From positions 248,001 through 312,000 of the forward strand of contig JBKJRC010000003.1 of NCBI GenBank assembly GCA_046594915.1: 64,000 nt of DNA, in the 5' to 3' direction. Position 1 is the first letter of the stretch. Every line of letters starts with the position of its first letter. Both the position numbers and the translations under genes were made by a program. This DNA comes from Methylotenera_A sp046594915. GTDB taxonomy: Bacteria > Pseudomonadota > Gammaproteobacteria > Burkholderiales > Methylophilaceae. The notes below the pieces were generated by a model. That model worked only from the letters and a program-made list of their open reading frames with translations, searched no databases and had not been told where the DNA came from. Shown in pieces: positions 1 through 8,944 of this stretch.

Positions 1-1250
1 CTTGCATTCGTGTCAGTGACTGAATCAGCCAAGCCGCCTGTAGCCGTTACAATTGGCGGCGTTCCATAGGCTAATCCGTACAATTGATTTAAACCGCAAG
101 GCTCAAAACGTGATGGCATAATAAACATATCTGTGCCTGCCATGATATTGTGCGAAAGATGCTCATGATAGCCAATATTCATGCTGACTTGCTCAGGAAA
201 ACGCTCTGCTAAATCGGTAAAACTAGCTTCCAGCATTTTGTCTCCGCTGCCTAAAATAGCAAACTGACAACCTTGCTTAATCAATTGCGGCATAATGGGC
301 GGTAATAAATCCAGACCTTTTTGATGGGTTAAGCGACTGACGATGCCCAATAAAGGGGCATTTGCATCAATTTGAAGCCCTAATTGTTGTTGCAATAGAT
401 GCTTAACCGTGAATTTCCCTGTAATGCGTTGATTGCTGTAGTTTTTAGGTAAATGCACATCAGTCGCAGGATTCCATTCCTGCGTGTCGATACCATTTAA
501 AATGCCTGTTAAATCTTCACTACGACTTTGCAGCAAGCCTTGCAAGCCAAAGCCGAAATTTTTTGTTTGAATTTCTTGTGCATAAGTGGGGCTCACGGTA
601 CAGAGTTTATCGGCGTAAAAAAGGCCTGCTTTCAAAAAGGATATCTGCTCAAAATATTCAAAACCATTGATTTGAAAATGTTCAGCTGGCAATTCAAGCC
701 GATCAAGCCAGTCTGCATGAAAATTACCTTGAAATGCCAGATTGTGGATGCTAAAAACAGATTTAGTAGGCGAATTGTCGACTAACTTCATATACGCAGG
801 CGTTAAACCCGTTTGCCAGTCGTTGCATTGAATCAAATCGGGCAGCCAATCAGGCAATGGGCTTTGCGCGCTGCAAAGTAAACTGGCAACACGCGAAAGC
901 ACACCAAATCGTAAGGGATTGTCTGACCAATCCTTACCGTTTTCGTCTGAATAAGGCCCGCCAGCACGCTCATAAAGCGCCGCATTTGTAATCGCGATAA
1001 CTTCTAAATTCGTATCGGGCATTTTACCAGCGATGATGGAACATGCTTGACCAAGCACTACAATATCCGCAATTATTTGCGGGTTTTTTAGCTTGGTTAA
1101 AACCGCACTGTAACCAGGCATAACGATTTTGATGTCGCCTTTAAAAGTGGCCAATTGACTAATGGCTTTTGGCAAAGCACCGCTTACATCGGCAAGGCCG
1201 CCCGTTTTAATTAATGGATAAGCTTCAGAGGTGGCAAATAAAACGCGCAA
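1..1250 (-). CDS. glgA: Glycogen synthase GlgA (partial, C-terminus off the left edge)
   Basis: ADP-glucose-dependent glycogen synthase (GT5), extending alpha-1,4-glucan chains. The reading frame begins with a TTG at 1250 (LRVLFATSEAYPLIKTGGLA), preceded by an AGAG ribosome site; no nearer ATG fits. The KTGGLADV segment near residue 16 is the family's ADP-glucose-binding K-x-G-G-L motif, and close to the edge the frame reads MPSRFEPCGLNQLYG followed by TGGLADSV, the conserved C-terminal nucleotide-binding block. About 416 codons are present; the family is usually about 480, so some 60-70 residues are missing outside the window. It belongs functionally with glgB, glgC and pgi further right. 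Identity is very secure; the TTG start is inference. Confidence 0.95.
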   Translation of the reverse strand, partial: MRVLFATSEAYPLIKTGGLADVSGALPKAISQLATFKGDIKIVMPGYSAVLTKLKNPQIIADIVVLGQACSIIAGKMPDTNLEVIAITNAALYERAGGPYSDENGKDWSDNPLRFGVLSRVASLLCSAQSPLPDWLPDLIQCNDWQTGLTPAYMKLVDNSPTKSVFSIHNLAFQGNFHADWLDRLELPAEHFQINGFEYFEQISFLKAGLFYADKLCTVSPTYAQEIQTKNFGFGLQGLLQSRSEDLTGILNGIDTQEWNPATDVHLPKNYSNQRITGKFTVKHLLQQQLGLQIDANAPLLGIVSRLTHQKGLDLLPPIMPQLIKQGCQFAILGSGDKMLEASFTDLAERFPEQVSMNIGYHEHLSHNIMAGTDMFIMPSRFEPCGLNQLYGLAYGTPPIVTATGGLADSVTDTNA

Positions 1251-1325
1251 ATTATTCTCTTTAATTAGATGGTATATTGCCTATTATAATAGTTTAAGTG
1301 CGTTTTTTTAACCGGAAAGTGAAAT

Positions 1326-1715
1326 ATGGTGGCAGGAAAATTAGTGACGGCACAATGGCTAGCAGTGGGCGGCGGCGCAGCTTTAGGTGCTTGGGTGCGC
1401 TGGGGACTTGGCCTAGCCTTAAATGCCAGCATATTGCCGATGGGGACTTTGGTCGCCAATTTAGGCGGCGGTTTATTAATGGGCATGGCGATGGCTTATT
1501 TTATCGCTACGCCGCACCAAAATGAATTACGTTTATTTGTCATGACAGGATTTTTAGGCGGGCTGACCACGTTTTCGGCTTTTTCAGCCGAAGCATTTAA
1601 CTTTCTGCACAAGCAAGAATACGCTTGGGCAGCGACGCATATTGCAAGCCATGTTGTGGGCAGCTTGTTAATGACCGCAATTGGCTTTATGTTAGTGCAA
1701 TATTTTAAAAGTTAA
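1326..1715 (+). CDS. crcB: Fluoride exporter CrcB
   Basis: Small inner-membrane fluoride channel that lowers cytoplasmic fluoride; known family members are four-helix proteins working as antiparallel dimers. The 129 residues contain four hydrophobic stretches, the early GTLVANLGGG segment and the diagnostic GFLGGLTTFSAFSAE block at about residues 77-91 that lines the pore. Length is typical. It is divergent from glgA with 75 bases between starts and converges on rne across a shared terminator. I saw no crcB-type fluoride riboswitch in the short leader, though such a leader would need more room than the 75 bases available. Confidence 0.95.
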   Translation: MVAGKLVTAQWLAVGGGAALGAWVRWGLGLALNASILPMGTLVANLGGGLLMGMAMAYFIATPHQNELRLFVMTGFLGGLTTFSAFSAEAFNFLHKQEYAWAATHIASHVVGSLLMTAIGFMLVQYFKS

Positions 1716-1777
1716 CCATTTATTTTGGCCATATATTAATGTAATTGACTTAATACAAATTGACTTACACAAATTTA

Positions 1778-1817
1778 AAAACAAAAAGCCCAGCTTAGTT
1801 ACTGGGCTTTTTGTTTT
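1778..1817. terminator. Bidirectional intrinsic terminator between crcB and rne
   Basis: A perfect 16-bp inverted repeat (1778-1793 and 1802-1817, core AAAAAGCCCAG / CTGGGCTTTTT) with an 8-base loop lies between the two convergent stop codons. GC-rich stem flanked by A-tract on one side and T-tract on the other gives an oligo-U tail on both strands, so it should stop both transcripts. Confidence 0.9.
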
Positions 1818-1836
1818 CTTAACTTACTTTACCGCG

Positions 1837-4464
1837 CTATTTTTGTGTTTCCACCATTACTAATGGTGCTTCATCCGTATTAGATTCAGACGTTTTTTTC
1901 CAGTTTGCTGCTTTACGCGGCGCTTTTGGTTTTTCCGATTCTGACGCTGGCGCAGCTACATTTGCGCCACTTTTAGTTTCGACTAATTGCAAGTCGCTAG
2001 CTGGCAGATCAAGCGGTTTAGCAGGTTTGCGTACTGGTTTTTTAGCTGCTTTTGGTTTGGCTACTTTTTCAATTGCTGCCTGCTCAGTTGATTCGGCCAC
2101 AATCGCTTCTTTAGTCGAAACCATTTCAATATTGGCATCCATTGTAATAGGTTTTGGTGCTTTAGCTTTTGCAGGTTTTTGTACTTTCTCAGTTTTTACT
2201 TTTGTTTCTTTTGCCTCATTTGGCGAGCCGTTTGGTTCTGCAGAATCCAACTTGACCACAACTGGCGTAGTATCAACCACTACATCATTCGGCACAAAAG
2301 CTGCTACCGCATTTGAGTCGAGTGCTTCGCGATTATCCTCACGATTGACATCACGATTTTTATTGCGATTTCGGCCACCACGGCTACGACGACCAGTACG
2401 CTCTGGACGTGAGGCTTGATTGGCATCTGCTACTGGATTGCCTTGCATAGTAGGCGCAGTTGTCGCTATCTCAGTTTTTTCTACAATATCAGCACGTATT
2501 TCATTTTTATTGTCAATTCTGTCTGGACGCGCTTGACGCTCAGGCCGTTCTGACTTCACTGGTTGCTGCGGTTTTGGCTGTTGCTGTGGTTTGTTCGTAC
2601 GTTCGGCATCCACCGTATTATTGCGATCGCGATTATTGGCACTGCGGTCGCGGGTACGATTGCGATCGCGATTATTGTTACGATTGCGATCGTTATTAGC
2701 ACGTCCAGATTCACGTGTGGCCGTATCAGCTATTTTTTCTTCAACTTTAACTGCATCTTGAGCACCGAACCATTTTTTAATGCGGCCAAGTAACGATACT
2801 TTAGCGATTGGCGCAGCAACCATTTCAGTCACTATTTTTTGCGCTACCAGCGGCGCAGAGGTGGCTGTTTTAATGCCTTTAACTAATGCTTCTGGTGCTT
2901 TAGGTTTTGCGTCTTCATTTAAACCGCGCTCATAAGCGGTTTCTGCGGGCAGTTCAACCATTTTGTAGCTGGCTTGCGATGTTTCTTCGGTCACATCATC
3001 TTGCTTGATGCGCGTGATGCTGTAATTTGGCGTTTCCATATGAATATTCGGAATTAAAATCACCTCAACACCCATACGCTGTTCGATTTTATGAATATCC
3101 GCACGTTTTTCGTTCAGCAAGAAAGTGGCTGCTTCAACAGGCAATTGCACTTGAATAATCGCACTATTGTCTTTCATCGCTTCTTCTTGCGTAATGCGTA
3201 AGATATGCAAGGCTGTCGATTCGATACCGCGAATATGGCCTGTACCACTACAACGTGGACAAGCCGCGTGATTAGTTTCACCTAAGCTTGGACGCAAACG
3301 CTGGCGCGAAAGCTCTAACAAACCGAAGCGTGAGATTTTTCCCGTTTGCACGCGCGCACGGTCTGCATGCAAAGCATCACGCAATGTGTTTTCCACTTCG
3401 CGTTGATTGCGTTGGCTTTCCATATCGATAAAATCAATCACCACCAAACCGCCAAGATCACGTAAGCGCAATTGGCGCGCCACTTCTTCTGCTGCTTCTA
3501 AGTTGGTATTAAACGCGGTTTGCTCGATATCTGCACCTTTGATCGAGCGACCAGAGTTGACGTCAACTGAAACTAGGGCCTCAGTATGGTCAATCACAAT
3601 CGCGCCGCCAGATGGCAAACGCACTTCGCGTGAAAAAGCGGATTCGATTTGATGTTCAATTTGAAAGCGTGAGAATAGCGGAATTTCATCTTGGTACAAT
3701 TTAACCCGCGCCACATTGCCTGGCATCACGTGATTCATAAACTGCACGGCTTGTTCATGCACATCTGGCGTATCGATTAAAATTTCACCAATATCGGCAC
3801 TAAAATAATCGCGAATCGCGCGAATCACTAAGCTGCCTTCTTGGTAGATTAAAAACGCGCCAGGTTGAATATGCGAGGCTTCTTCAACCGCTGTCCATAA
3901 TTGGGTTAAGTAGTTTAAATCCCACTGCAACTCTTCTGCATTGCGGCCAATACCTGCGGTACGCGCAATAATGCTCATGTTTTTTGGCACTTCAAGCTGT
4001 GCCATTACATCACGTAATTCGTTACGGTCTTCGCCTTCAATGCGGCGTGAAACACCGCCGCCACGTGGATTGTTTGGCATCAAAACCAAATAACGCCCAG
4101 CCAGTGAGATGTATGTAGTTAATGCCGCGCCTTTGTTGCCGCGCTCATCTTTATCCACTTGAACGATTAATTCCAAGCCTTCTTTAATGACGTCCTGAAT
4201 GCGCGTTTTACCGCTGTCCGCTTTTTCTGAATAATAGCTGCGTGAGATTTCTTTAAAAGGTAAAAAACCATGACGCTCCATGCCGTAATCGACAAAAGCA
4301 GCTTCAAGGGATGGTTCTACACGAGTAATAACACCTTTGTAAATATTGCTTTTGCGCTGTTCTTTACCAGCGTGTTCAATATCTAAATCGACGAGTTTTT
4401 GTCCGTCTACGATGGCAACGCGTAATTCTTCCGATTGCGTTGCATTAAATAACATGCGTTTCAT
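1837..4464 (-). CDS. rne: Ribonuclease E
   Basis: Essential endoribonuclease of mRNA decay and rRNA/tRNA processing, scaffold of the degradosome. The catalytic half (about residues 1-500) holds the S1 RNA-binding segment (KGVITRVEPSLEAAFVDYG), the DNase-like metal site with VDVNSGRS and GGLVVIDFIDM, and the Zn-link pair C402/C405 (CPRCSGTG). Residues about 580-875 are low complexity: Arg/Asn-rich repeats around 590-690, then Lys/Ala/Pro/Glu-rich sequence, as expected of the disordered degradosome scaffold. Total 875 residues, shorter than the E. coli protein but normal for betaproteobacteria. A GGGAGC ribosome site precedes the ATG. Divergent from rluC as in many proteobacteria. Confidence 0.97.
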   Translation of the reverse strand: MKRMLFNATQSEELRVAIVDGQKLVDLDIEHAGKEQRKSNIYKGVITRVEPSLEAAFVDYGMERHGFLPFKEISRSYYSEKADSGKTRIQDVIKEGLELIVQVDKDERGNKGAALTTYISLAGRYLVLMPNNPRGGGVSRRIEGEDRNELRDVMAQLEVPKNMSIIARTAGIGRNAEELQWDLNYLTQLWTAVEEASHIQPGAFLIYQEGSLVIRAIRDYFSADIGEILIDTPDVHEQAVQFMNHVMPGNVARVKLYQDEIPLFSRFQIEHQIESAFSREVRLPSGGAIVIDHTEALVSVDVNSGRSIKGADIEQTAFNTNLEAAEEVARQLRLRDLGGLVVIDFIDMESQRNQREVENTLRDALHADRARVQTGKISRFGLLELSRQRLRPSLGETNHAACPRCSGTGHIRGIESTALHILRITQEEAMKDNSAIIQVQLPVEAATFLLNEKRADIHKIEQRMGVEVILIPNIHMETPNYSITRIKQDDVTEETSQASYKMVELPAETAYERGLNEDAKPKAPEALVKGIKTATSAPLVAQKIVTEMVAAPIAKVSLLGRIKKWFGAQDAVKVEEKIADTATRESGRANNDRNRNNNRDRNRTRDRSANNRDRNNTVDAERTNKPQQQPKPQQPVKSERPERQARPDRIDNKNEIRADIVEKTEIATTAPTMQGNPVADANQASRPERTGRRSRGGRNRNKNRDVNREDNREALDSNAVAAFVPNDVVVDTTPVVVKLDSAEPNGSPNEAKETKVKTEKVQKPAKAKAPKPITMDANIEMVSTKEAIVAESTEQAAIEKVAKPKAAKKPVRKPAKPLDLPASDLQLVETKSGANVAAPASESEKPKAPRKAANWKKTSESNTDEAPLVMVETQK
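2625..2705. repeat. Low-complexity GCGATCGC-rich repeat inside rne
   Basis: The segment encoding the Arg/Asn/Asp-rich tract of RNase E is built from near-repeats of a 'gattgcgatcgcgattattg'-like unit, with the palindrome GCGATCGC twice. It encodes an RNA-binding arginine-rich tract; the repetition is at DNA and protein level. Confidence 0.6.
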
Positions 4465-5090
4465 TGATTGCTCCCGCGCTCAGAGCAATGCAGACAGTTT
4501 ACTTAGATAAAATTATCTAAAGGGTTGAATTGAAAGGGACTTTAGATTTAATGCGCACTTTTGGTTTACAGATTAACATGATATAAATATGTAATTGTAG
4601 TGCGCTAAATTAAGCTTTTGTGAGCATTATGGCAGCGTCTGGCTGCGCGATATTAACCTAACGCTGATAGCGTTTTCTATTGCAGCTTTTTCGTTATAGA
4701 GTCGATATAAATATGGTCGATAAAGAAATAATTTGGCTACAATGGCTTGATTAATTAGAAATGCACCTGCATCTTAAACTTATCATCTTTAAATTGATGT
4801 CAAACCTTTTGTGTTTGGTTTGACATAAATCCGTTAAAATTCGGTCTTCAGTAACTTTAGTCGCGTTTATATTATTTGTCTGCGGCGGCTAGAGCGCAAT
4901 TGTTTTATCGCTACTTACAAATATGGCGAGCGGTATTAGCCAAAATATTGTTCCTCATAATATATTTTAGAATGAATTTTTTAATGAATATACTATTTGG
5001 TTGTTTGTTGTTAAAAAAGCTATATAAGCCTATTAAATTCAACAACATCAATAGTATAGGCGTAATCAGTTTTTTAAGCAAAAATTAAAC
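4465..5090. promoter_or_regulatory. rne/rluC divergent intergenic region with hairpin
   Basis: This 626-base stretch between divergent rne and rluC holds no convincing gene; a 70-codon frame at 4876-5088 lacks a ribosome site and any recognisable content. It contains a perfect 10-bp inverted repeat, 4797-4806 and 4817-4826 (ATGTCAAACC / GGTTTGACAT, 10-base loop), whose right arm includes a TTGACA. In E. coli the rne 5' leader in the same position mediates autoregulation by RNase E; a comparable long leader here is inference from layout only. Confidence 0.6.
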
Positions 5091-6119
5091 ATGCAAATAG
5101 AGCAAAACAATCCACTAATTACTCAAATGGATAAACAATTGGAAAATCAAATTGGCGCACATGCTGCGGCAAATGTCACCATTGATGAGGCCAGTGAAGG
5201 TCAGCGTATTGATAATTTTTTAACCAAAATTCTCAAAGGTGTGCCCAAAAGCCATGTCTATCGTATTTTGCGCAGTGGTGAAGTTCGCGTCAATAAAGGC
5301 CGCATCGATGCTTCGTACAAATTATTAATCGGCGATATTGTGCGTGTGCCGCCGATTCGCGTGGCAACCCATGATAAAGAAATCATGACGGCACCCGCCA
5401 CTTCTGTGCTGGAGAGCACCATTATTTTTGAAGATGATGCGTTGCTGGTGATTGATAAACCGGCGGGTTTTGCCGTGCATGGCGGCAGCGGCGTCAGCCG
5501 TGGTGTGATTGAGCAACTGCGCATGGAGCGCCCTAAAGCCAAGTTTTTAGAGTTGGTGCATCGACTTGATAGAGAAACTTCTGGCGTACTAATGCTGGCA
5601 AAAAAGCGCGCAGCATTGGTTGCGTTGCATGAAATGATTCGCAACAATCAAACCGACAAGCGTTATTTAATGCTGGTTGCGGGTGAGTGGCATGACAAGA
5701 AAAAGCGCGTTGCGCTAGATTTGCAGAAATATGTGCTGCCAAATGGTGAGCGCCGTGTGAATGTGGTCACCGATAAATCAAAAGACAAATACGACCAAGC
5801 GCAACATTCAGAAACGATTTTCTATCTAAAACAAGCCTTTGTTGGCTTTAGCTTACTTGAAGCGCAATTAATCACAGGTCGCACGCATCAGTTACGCGTG
5901 CAACTGGCGCATTTGGGTTTTCCAATTGCAGGCGATGATAAATACGGTGATTTTGCTAATAATAAGGCCTTGCAGAAAAAAGGCTTAAAACGCATGTTTT
6001 TACATTCTGCTGAAACAAATTTAAAGCATCCTGTGTCGGCAGAAAAGCTAAAGTTAATTGCGCCATTGCCGCAAGAATTGCAAAAATTTATGAATAGTTT
6101 GAATCAGTTAGAAAGTTAA
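5091..6119 (+). CDS. rluC: 23S rRNA pseudouridine synthase RluC
   Basis: Converts uridines of 23S rRNA to pseudouridine (in E. coli positions 955, 2504, 2580). An S4 RNA-binding domain at about residues 35-95 (GQRIDNFLTKILKGVPKSHVYRILRSGEV split over the block) precedes the RluA-type catalytic domain with HRLDRETSG at about 158-166, whose Asp is the nucleophile, and GRTHQLRVQLAHLGFPI. 342 residues; an in-frame ATG 12 codons downstream is an alternative start, since the first 30 residues are not conserved. First gene of a run with a HAD phosphatase, Rieske protein and sppA, a grouping common in betaproteobacteria. Confidence 0.95.
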   Translation: MQIEQNNPLITQMDKQLENQIGAHAAANVTIDEASEGQRIDNFLTKILKGVPKSHVYRILRSGEVRVNKGRIDASYKLLIGDIVRVPPIRVATHDKEIMTAPATSVLESTIIFEDDALLVIDKPAGFAVHGGSGVSRGVIEQLRMERPKAKFLELVHRLDRETSGVLMLAKKRAALVALHEMIRNNQTDKRYLMLVAGEWHDKKKRVALDLQKYVLPNGERRVNVVTDKSKDKYDQAQHSETIFYLKQAFVGFSLLEAQLITGRTHQLRVQLAHLGFPIAGDDKYGDFANNKALQKKGLKRMFLHSAETNLKHPVSAEKLKLIAPLPQELQKFMNSLNQLES

Positions 6120-6129
6120 CACGTCAAAT

Positions 6130-6819
6130 ATGTTAAAAAATAGCATGCCAGAAAATAATGACAATAAAAGCCGACGATTTGATTTAATTGTATGGGATTG
6201 GGATGGCACAGTTGCCAATTCAACCGGCATGATAACCAATGCCATTGTGAAAGCGGCCGAGCAAGTTGGCTTGCCCACGCTAGATCCGCAAGCGGCCAGC
6301 AATATTATCGGTTTGGGCTTGAAAGAATCGATTGACGCATTATATGGCGATATTCCATCTGATAAAGCACAAGCGTTAGCAGCGCAATATACAGTTAATT
6401 ATTATGCGGGTGAGAGCGAAATTCCGCTATTTGATGGCGCAAAAGAAACCATCATTGAGTTGAATCGGCGCGGCTATAAACTGGCGGTTGCAACGGGCAA
6501 AGGCAGGCGCGGTTTAAATCTGGCTTTGCAGCATTGTGGTTTGGGCAATTATTTTCATGCCACGCGCACGGTAGACGAATGTTTTTCAAAGCCGCATCCA
6601 CAAATGTTGGATGAATTAATGGATCTGCTGGTGGCAACACCTGAGCGCACTTTAATGATTGGCGACACCAGTTATGATTTGCAAATGGCGCAAAATGCAG
6701 GCGTAGCATCTGTTGGCGTAACGTTTGGCGCACAGACACAAGATAAGTTAGTACGTTATAATCCTTTGCAAATATTTAATCAATTTAGCGCGTTAAGTAC
6801 TTGGTTACTTAACACTTGA
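6130..6819 (+). CDS. HAD-superfamily phosphatase, phosphoglycolate-phosphatase-like
   Basis: Haloacid dehalogenase phosphatase. Motif I is DWDGT with nucleophile D23 and general acid D25; the cap contains the helical segment after IIGLGLKES; motif II is the T of VATGKG; motif III is the K of SKPHP; motif IV is MIGDTSYDLQMA binding Mg2+. At 229 residues it matches Gph/YjjG-type enzymes. Substrate cannot be told from sequence; phosphoglycolate or another small phosphate ester is possible. The start lies 11 bases after the rluC stop and its end abuts the Rieske gene, so it is translated as part of one operon. An in-frame ATG at residue 6 is an alternative start. Confidence 0.88.
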   Translation: MLKNSMPENNDNKSRRFDLIVWDWDGTVANSTGMITNAIVKAAEQVGLPTLDPQAASNIIGLGLKESIDALYGDIPSDKAQALAAQYTVNYYAGESEIPLFDGAKETIIELNRRGYKLAVATGKGRRGLNLALQHCGLGNYFHATRTVDECFSKPHPQMLDELMDLLVATPERTLMIGDTSYDLQMAQNAGVASVGVTFGAQTQDKLVRYNPLQIFNQFSALSTWLLNT

Positions 6820-6824
6820 AACAG

Positions 6825-7187
6825 ATGCAAAAACACACCATTATTTTAAATAGCCACGATTTAGTTGAAAAATCGCTGGGCCTGCGTTTTGATTTGCCGC
6901 AATTGGGCGAGATGGCGACGGGTTTTGTGGTGCGCTATCACGGCAAAGCGCATGCTTATGTGAATCAGTGTGCGCATGTGCCTATCGAGCTGGATTGGAA
7001 TCAAGGCGAGTTTTTTACAGTGAGCAAAGATTACTTGATTTGTGCAACCCACGGCGCACATTATTCGCCAGATACGGGTTACTGCGTGATGGGGCCATGT
7101 AAAGGAAAAAGCTTGCATGCGCTGCCTGTTACAGAACAAAATAATCAAATCATCATTCATTTAGATCAAATTAAAAAATACTTGTAA
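6825..7187 (+). CDS. Rieske [2Fe-2S] domain protein
   Basis: Single-domain Rieske ferredoxin-like protein. The cluster ligands are visible as C49-x-H51 (NQCAHV) and C73-x2-H76 (ICATHGAHY), with the usual G-rich loop after it (MGPCKGKSLHALPV). No signal peptide or membrane segment, so cytoplasmic. I chose the ATG at 6825, five bases after the upstream stop; a TTG at 6816 overlapping that stop would add three residues. Electron partner unknown; in betaproteobacteria it commonly sits between the rluC/HAD pair and sppA, as here, without an assigned function. Confidence 0.88.
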   Translation: MQKHTIILNSHDLVEKSLGLRFDLPQLGEMATGFVVRYHGKAHAYVNQCAHVPIELDWNQGEFFTVSKDYLICATHGAHYSPDTGYCVMGPCKGKSLHALPVTEQNNQIIIHLDQIKKYL

Positions 7188-7277
7188 AAATTTTTGTAAG
7201 AAACTGGGCCAAATTAATTGATTAACAGGTTAACCGATTAATTAGATTAAGTTTTAACCTTTTAGAAAGCATGGCAT

Positions 7278-8219
7278 ATGTCACAAGACAATAATTGGCA
7301 ACAACAAACCATCGAAAAATTAGCATTATCTGGTTTGCAAGAGCAAAAATCGGCACGACGCTGGAGTATATTTTTTAAAACATTGATGTTTATTTACTTA
7401 TTTTTTCTATTGTTTTTAGCGTTAGGTTGGCTTGGCGGTAGTAAAACAGCGACGGGAGATCATACCGCGCTAATTGAAATTGCCGGCGTGATAGAAGCGG
7501 GCGGCGATGTGAATGCGGATTCGGTGATGAATAGCTTAAATGATGCGTATGACAATAAAGGCACCAAGGGCATTATTTTTCGCATCAATAGCCCAGGTGG
7601 CAGCCCAGTACAAGCAGGCATTATTTTTGATGAAATTACACGTCAAAAGAAATTGCATCCAACTATTCCAGTTTATGCGGTAGTGGAAGATATTTGCGCT
7701 TCTGGCGGCTATTATATTGCCGCTGCGGCCGACAAAATTTATGTGGATAAAGCCAGTATTGTTGGCTCAATTGGCGTGTTAATGGATGGTTATGGTTTTA
7801 CTGAAACCATGAAAAAAGTGGGCGTTGAACGCCGCTTATTAACGGCGGGTGAAAATAAAGCCATGTTAGATCCATTTTCTCCTGTTAACCCAAAACATCA
7901 AGCATATGCACAAAATATGCTCAATCAAATTCATGAACAGTTTAAAACCGTGGTACGCCAAGGTCGCGGTAAACGCTTGGTCGAAAACAACGAAACCTTT
8001 AGTGGATTATTTTGGAGCGGCGAACAAAGCATTAAAATCGGCTTGGCTGATGCGTTAGGTAGCGCCAATTACGTGGCGCGTGAAGTGATTAAACAAGAGG
8101 AAATCGTCGATTTTACTTACCAAGACAGCATTACTGACCGCTTTGCAAAACGCTTGGGGGCTAGTATGGCGAAAGCGGTTGGGATTGATGCGATGGTTAA
8201 AGGCTTAACGTTAAAATAG
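7278..8219 (+). CDS. sppA: Signal peptide peptidase SppA, 36-kDa type
   Basis: Membrane-anchored S49 serine protease that degrades cleaved signal peptides. A single transmembrane anchor lies at about residues 33-52; the protease domain carries the Ser nucleophile S142 (CASGGYY) and the general-base Lys K194 (ENKAMLDPF), with the INSPGGSP strand-turn before them. 313 residues marks the short single-domain form, not the 618-residue double-domain E. coli form. Last gene of the rluC cluster; a 90-base gap to the Rieske gene leaves room for its own promoter. Confidence 0.94.
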   Translation: MSQDNNWQQQTIEKLALSGLQEQKSARRWSIFFKTLMFIYLFFLLFLALGWLGGSKTATGDHTALIEIAGVIEAGGDVNADSVMNSLNDAYDNKGTKGIIFRINSPGGSPVQAGIIFDEITRQKKLHPTIPVYAVVEDICASGGYYIAAAADKIYVDKASIVGSIGVLMDGYGFTETMKKVGVERRLLTAGENKAMLDPFSPVNPKHQAYAQNMLNQIHEQFKTVVRQGRGKRLVENNETFSGLFWSGEQSIKIGLADALGSANYVAREVIKQEEIVDFTYQDSITDRFAKRLGASMAKAVGIDAMVKGLTLK

Positions 8220-8538
8220 CAGATCAATGTTTAAAATAAAAACGCGCGTCTGTTGGACTTTTAATATAATATGCGAACTCCAATAGCCGCCCGACAAGCT
8301 AAAACTGCCTTGCGCACCATATCAAAGCTTACTCCATTTCAGTGCATTCCAAAACCCAAAATCATCCACGAAATTTTTTTGCTTTTCAAATATGCTTCAT
8401 CGCTAAATAGAAGGTCTCTATTAGTTTATGGAATAATTGGTTTTGCGGTATTTGAGGGCCGAAAGCCACCAACACTAAACGTAGCACCAGTGGTTATTAT
8501 TTCATCTTTGGCTTCCTTTACTCAGCATAGTTTTTGAA
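8220..8538. other. Gene-poor stretch, nothing recognised
   Basis: About 320 AT-rich bases follow sppA. An ATG-initiated 88-codon plus frame (8271-8537) has no ribosome-binding site, no recognisable motif and no family resemblance, so I do not call it a gene. A TATAAT sits just ahead of its ATG. The minus strand is broken by stops in all frames. Confidence 0.5.
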
Positions 8539-8847
8539 TTAGAGGTTTACGCTGATACTACTAAGATATTGAAAAATAAAACCTGATATTACTAAGCCAA
8601 CTCCCGTCCAAGACAAAATTTTTGCAAAGGGAATTCTTGTTGATGGATCCCAAACAGTTGCGAACCGGCTAGGGAGGCCAAATCCGAAAATTAATAAAAA
8701 TCCTGACAGATCTAAGGTTAAACCTATTGCAGAAAAATTAACGCTTGCATAAAAAAAGCCAACTGCAATAGTAATTATTGATGCGATTACAAAAAAATAG
8801 TCAGTAATTATTTGTGCTTTTTTATATTTAGCGTCTTTATCTTCCAC
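8539..8847 (-). CDS. Small uncharacterised membrane protein
   Basis: I do not recognise the family. The 102 residues show a charged N-terminus (MEDKDAKYKKAQ) and three predicted hydrophobic helices at about 13-36, 42-58 and 74-95, so it is likely an inner-membrane protein with the short linker PSRFATVWDPSTRIPF between helices two and three. Base composition is visibly more AT-rich than pgi and sppA around it, and the neighbouring 320 bases are empty, so this could be a small acquired segment. It lies alone between convergent sppA and the start-distal side of pgi. Confidence 0.6.
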   Translation of the reverse strand: MEDKDAKYKKAQIITDYFFVIASIITIAVGFFYASVNFSAIGLTLDLSGFLLIFGFGLPSRFATVWDPSTRIPFAKILSWTGVGLVISGFIFQYLSSISVNL

Positions 8848-8944
8848 GTTAATCCTTAAAAAGAAAGTACAAACATAATAAAATCAGCTTATTATTGTAT
8901 TGCTGTTAAATATATAAATTTAATTTAATCAACAGTTTACAAGG

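Noticed and set aside
1251..1325. Fluoride riboswitch ahead of crcB
   Set aside because: The gap is only 75 bases, shared with the glgA leader, and I could not read the conserved fluoride aptamer pattern.
2027..2419. Plus-strand open frames opposite rne
   Set aside because: Low-complexity shadows of the repetitive rne C-terminus; no ribosome sites.
4876..5088. 70-codon plus-strand reading frame before rluC
   Set aside because: No ribosome site, hydrophobic low-complexity translation, ends just before rluC; likely chance in an AT-rich leader.
8271..8537. 88-codon plus-strand reading frame after sppA
   Set aside because: ATG without a ribosome site and no recognisable family; convergent with the small membrane protein gene.
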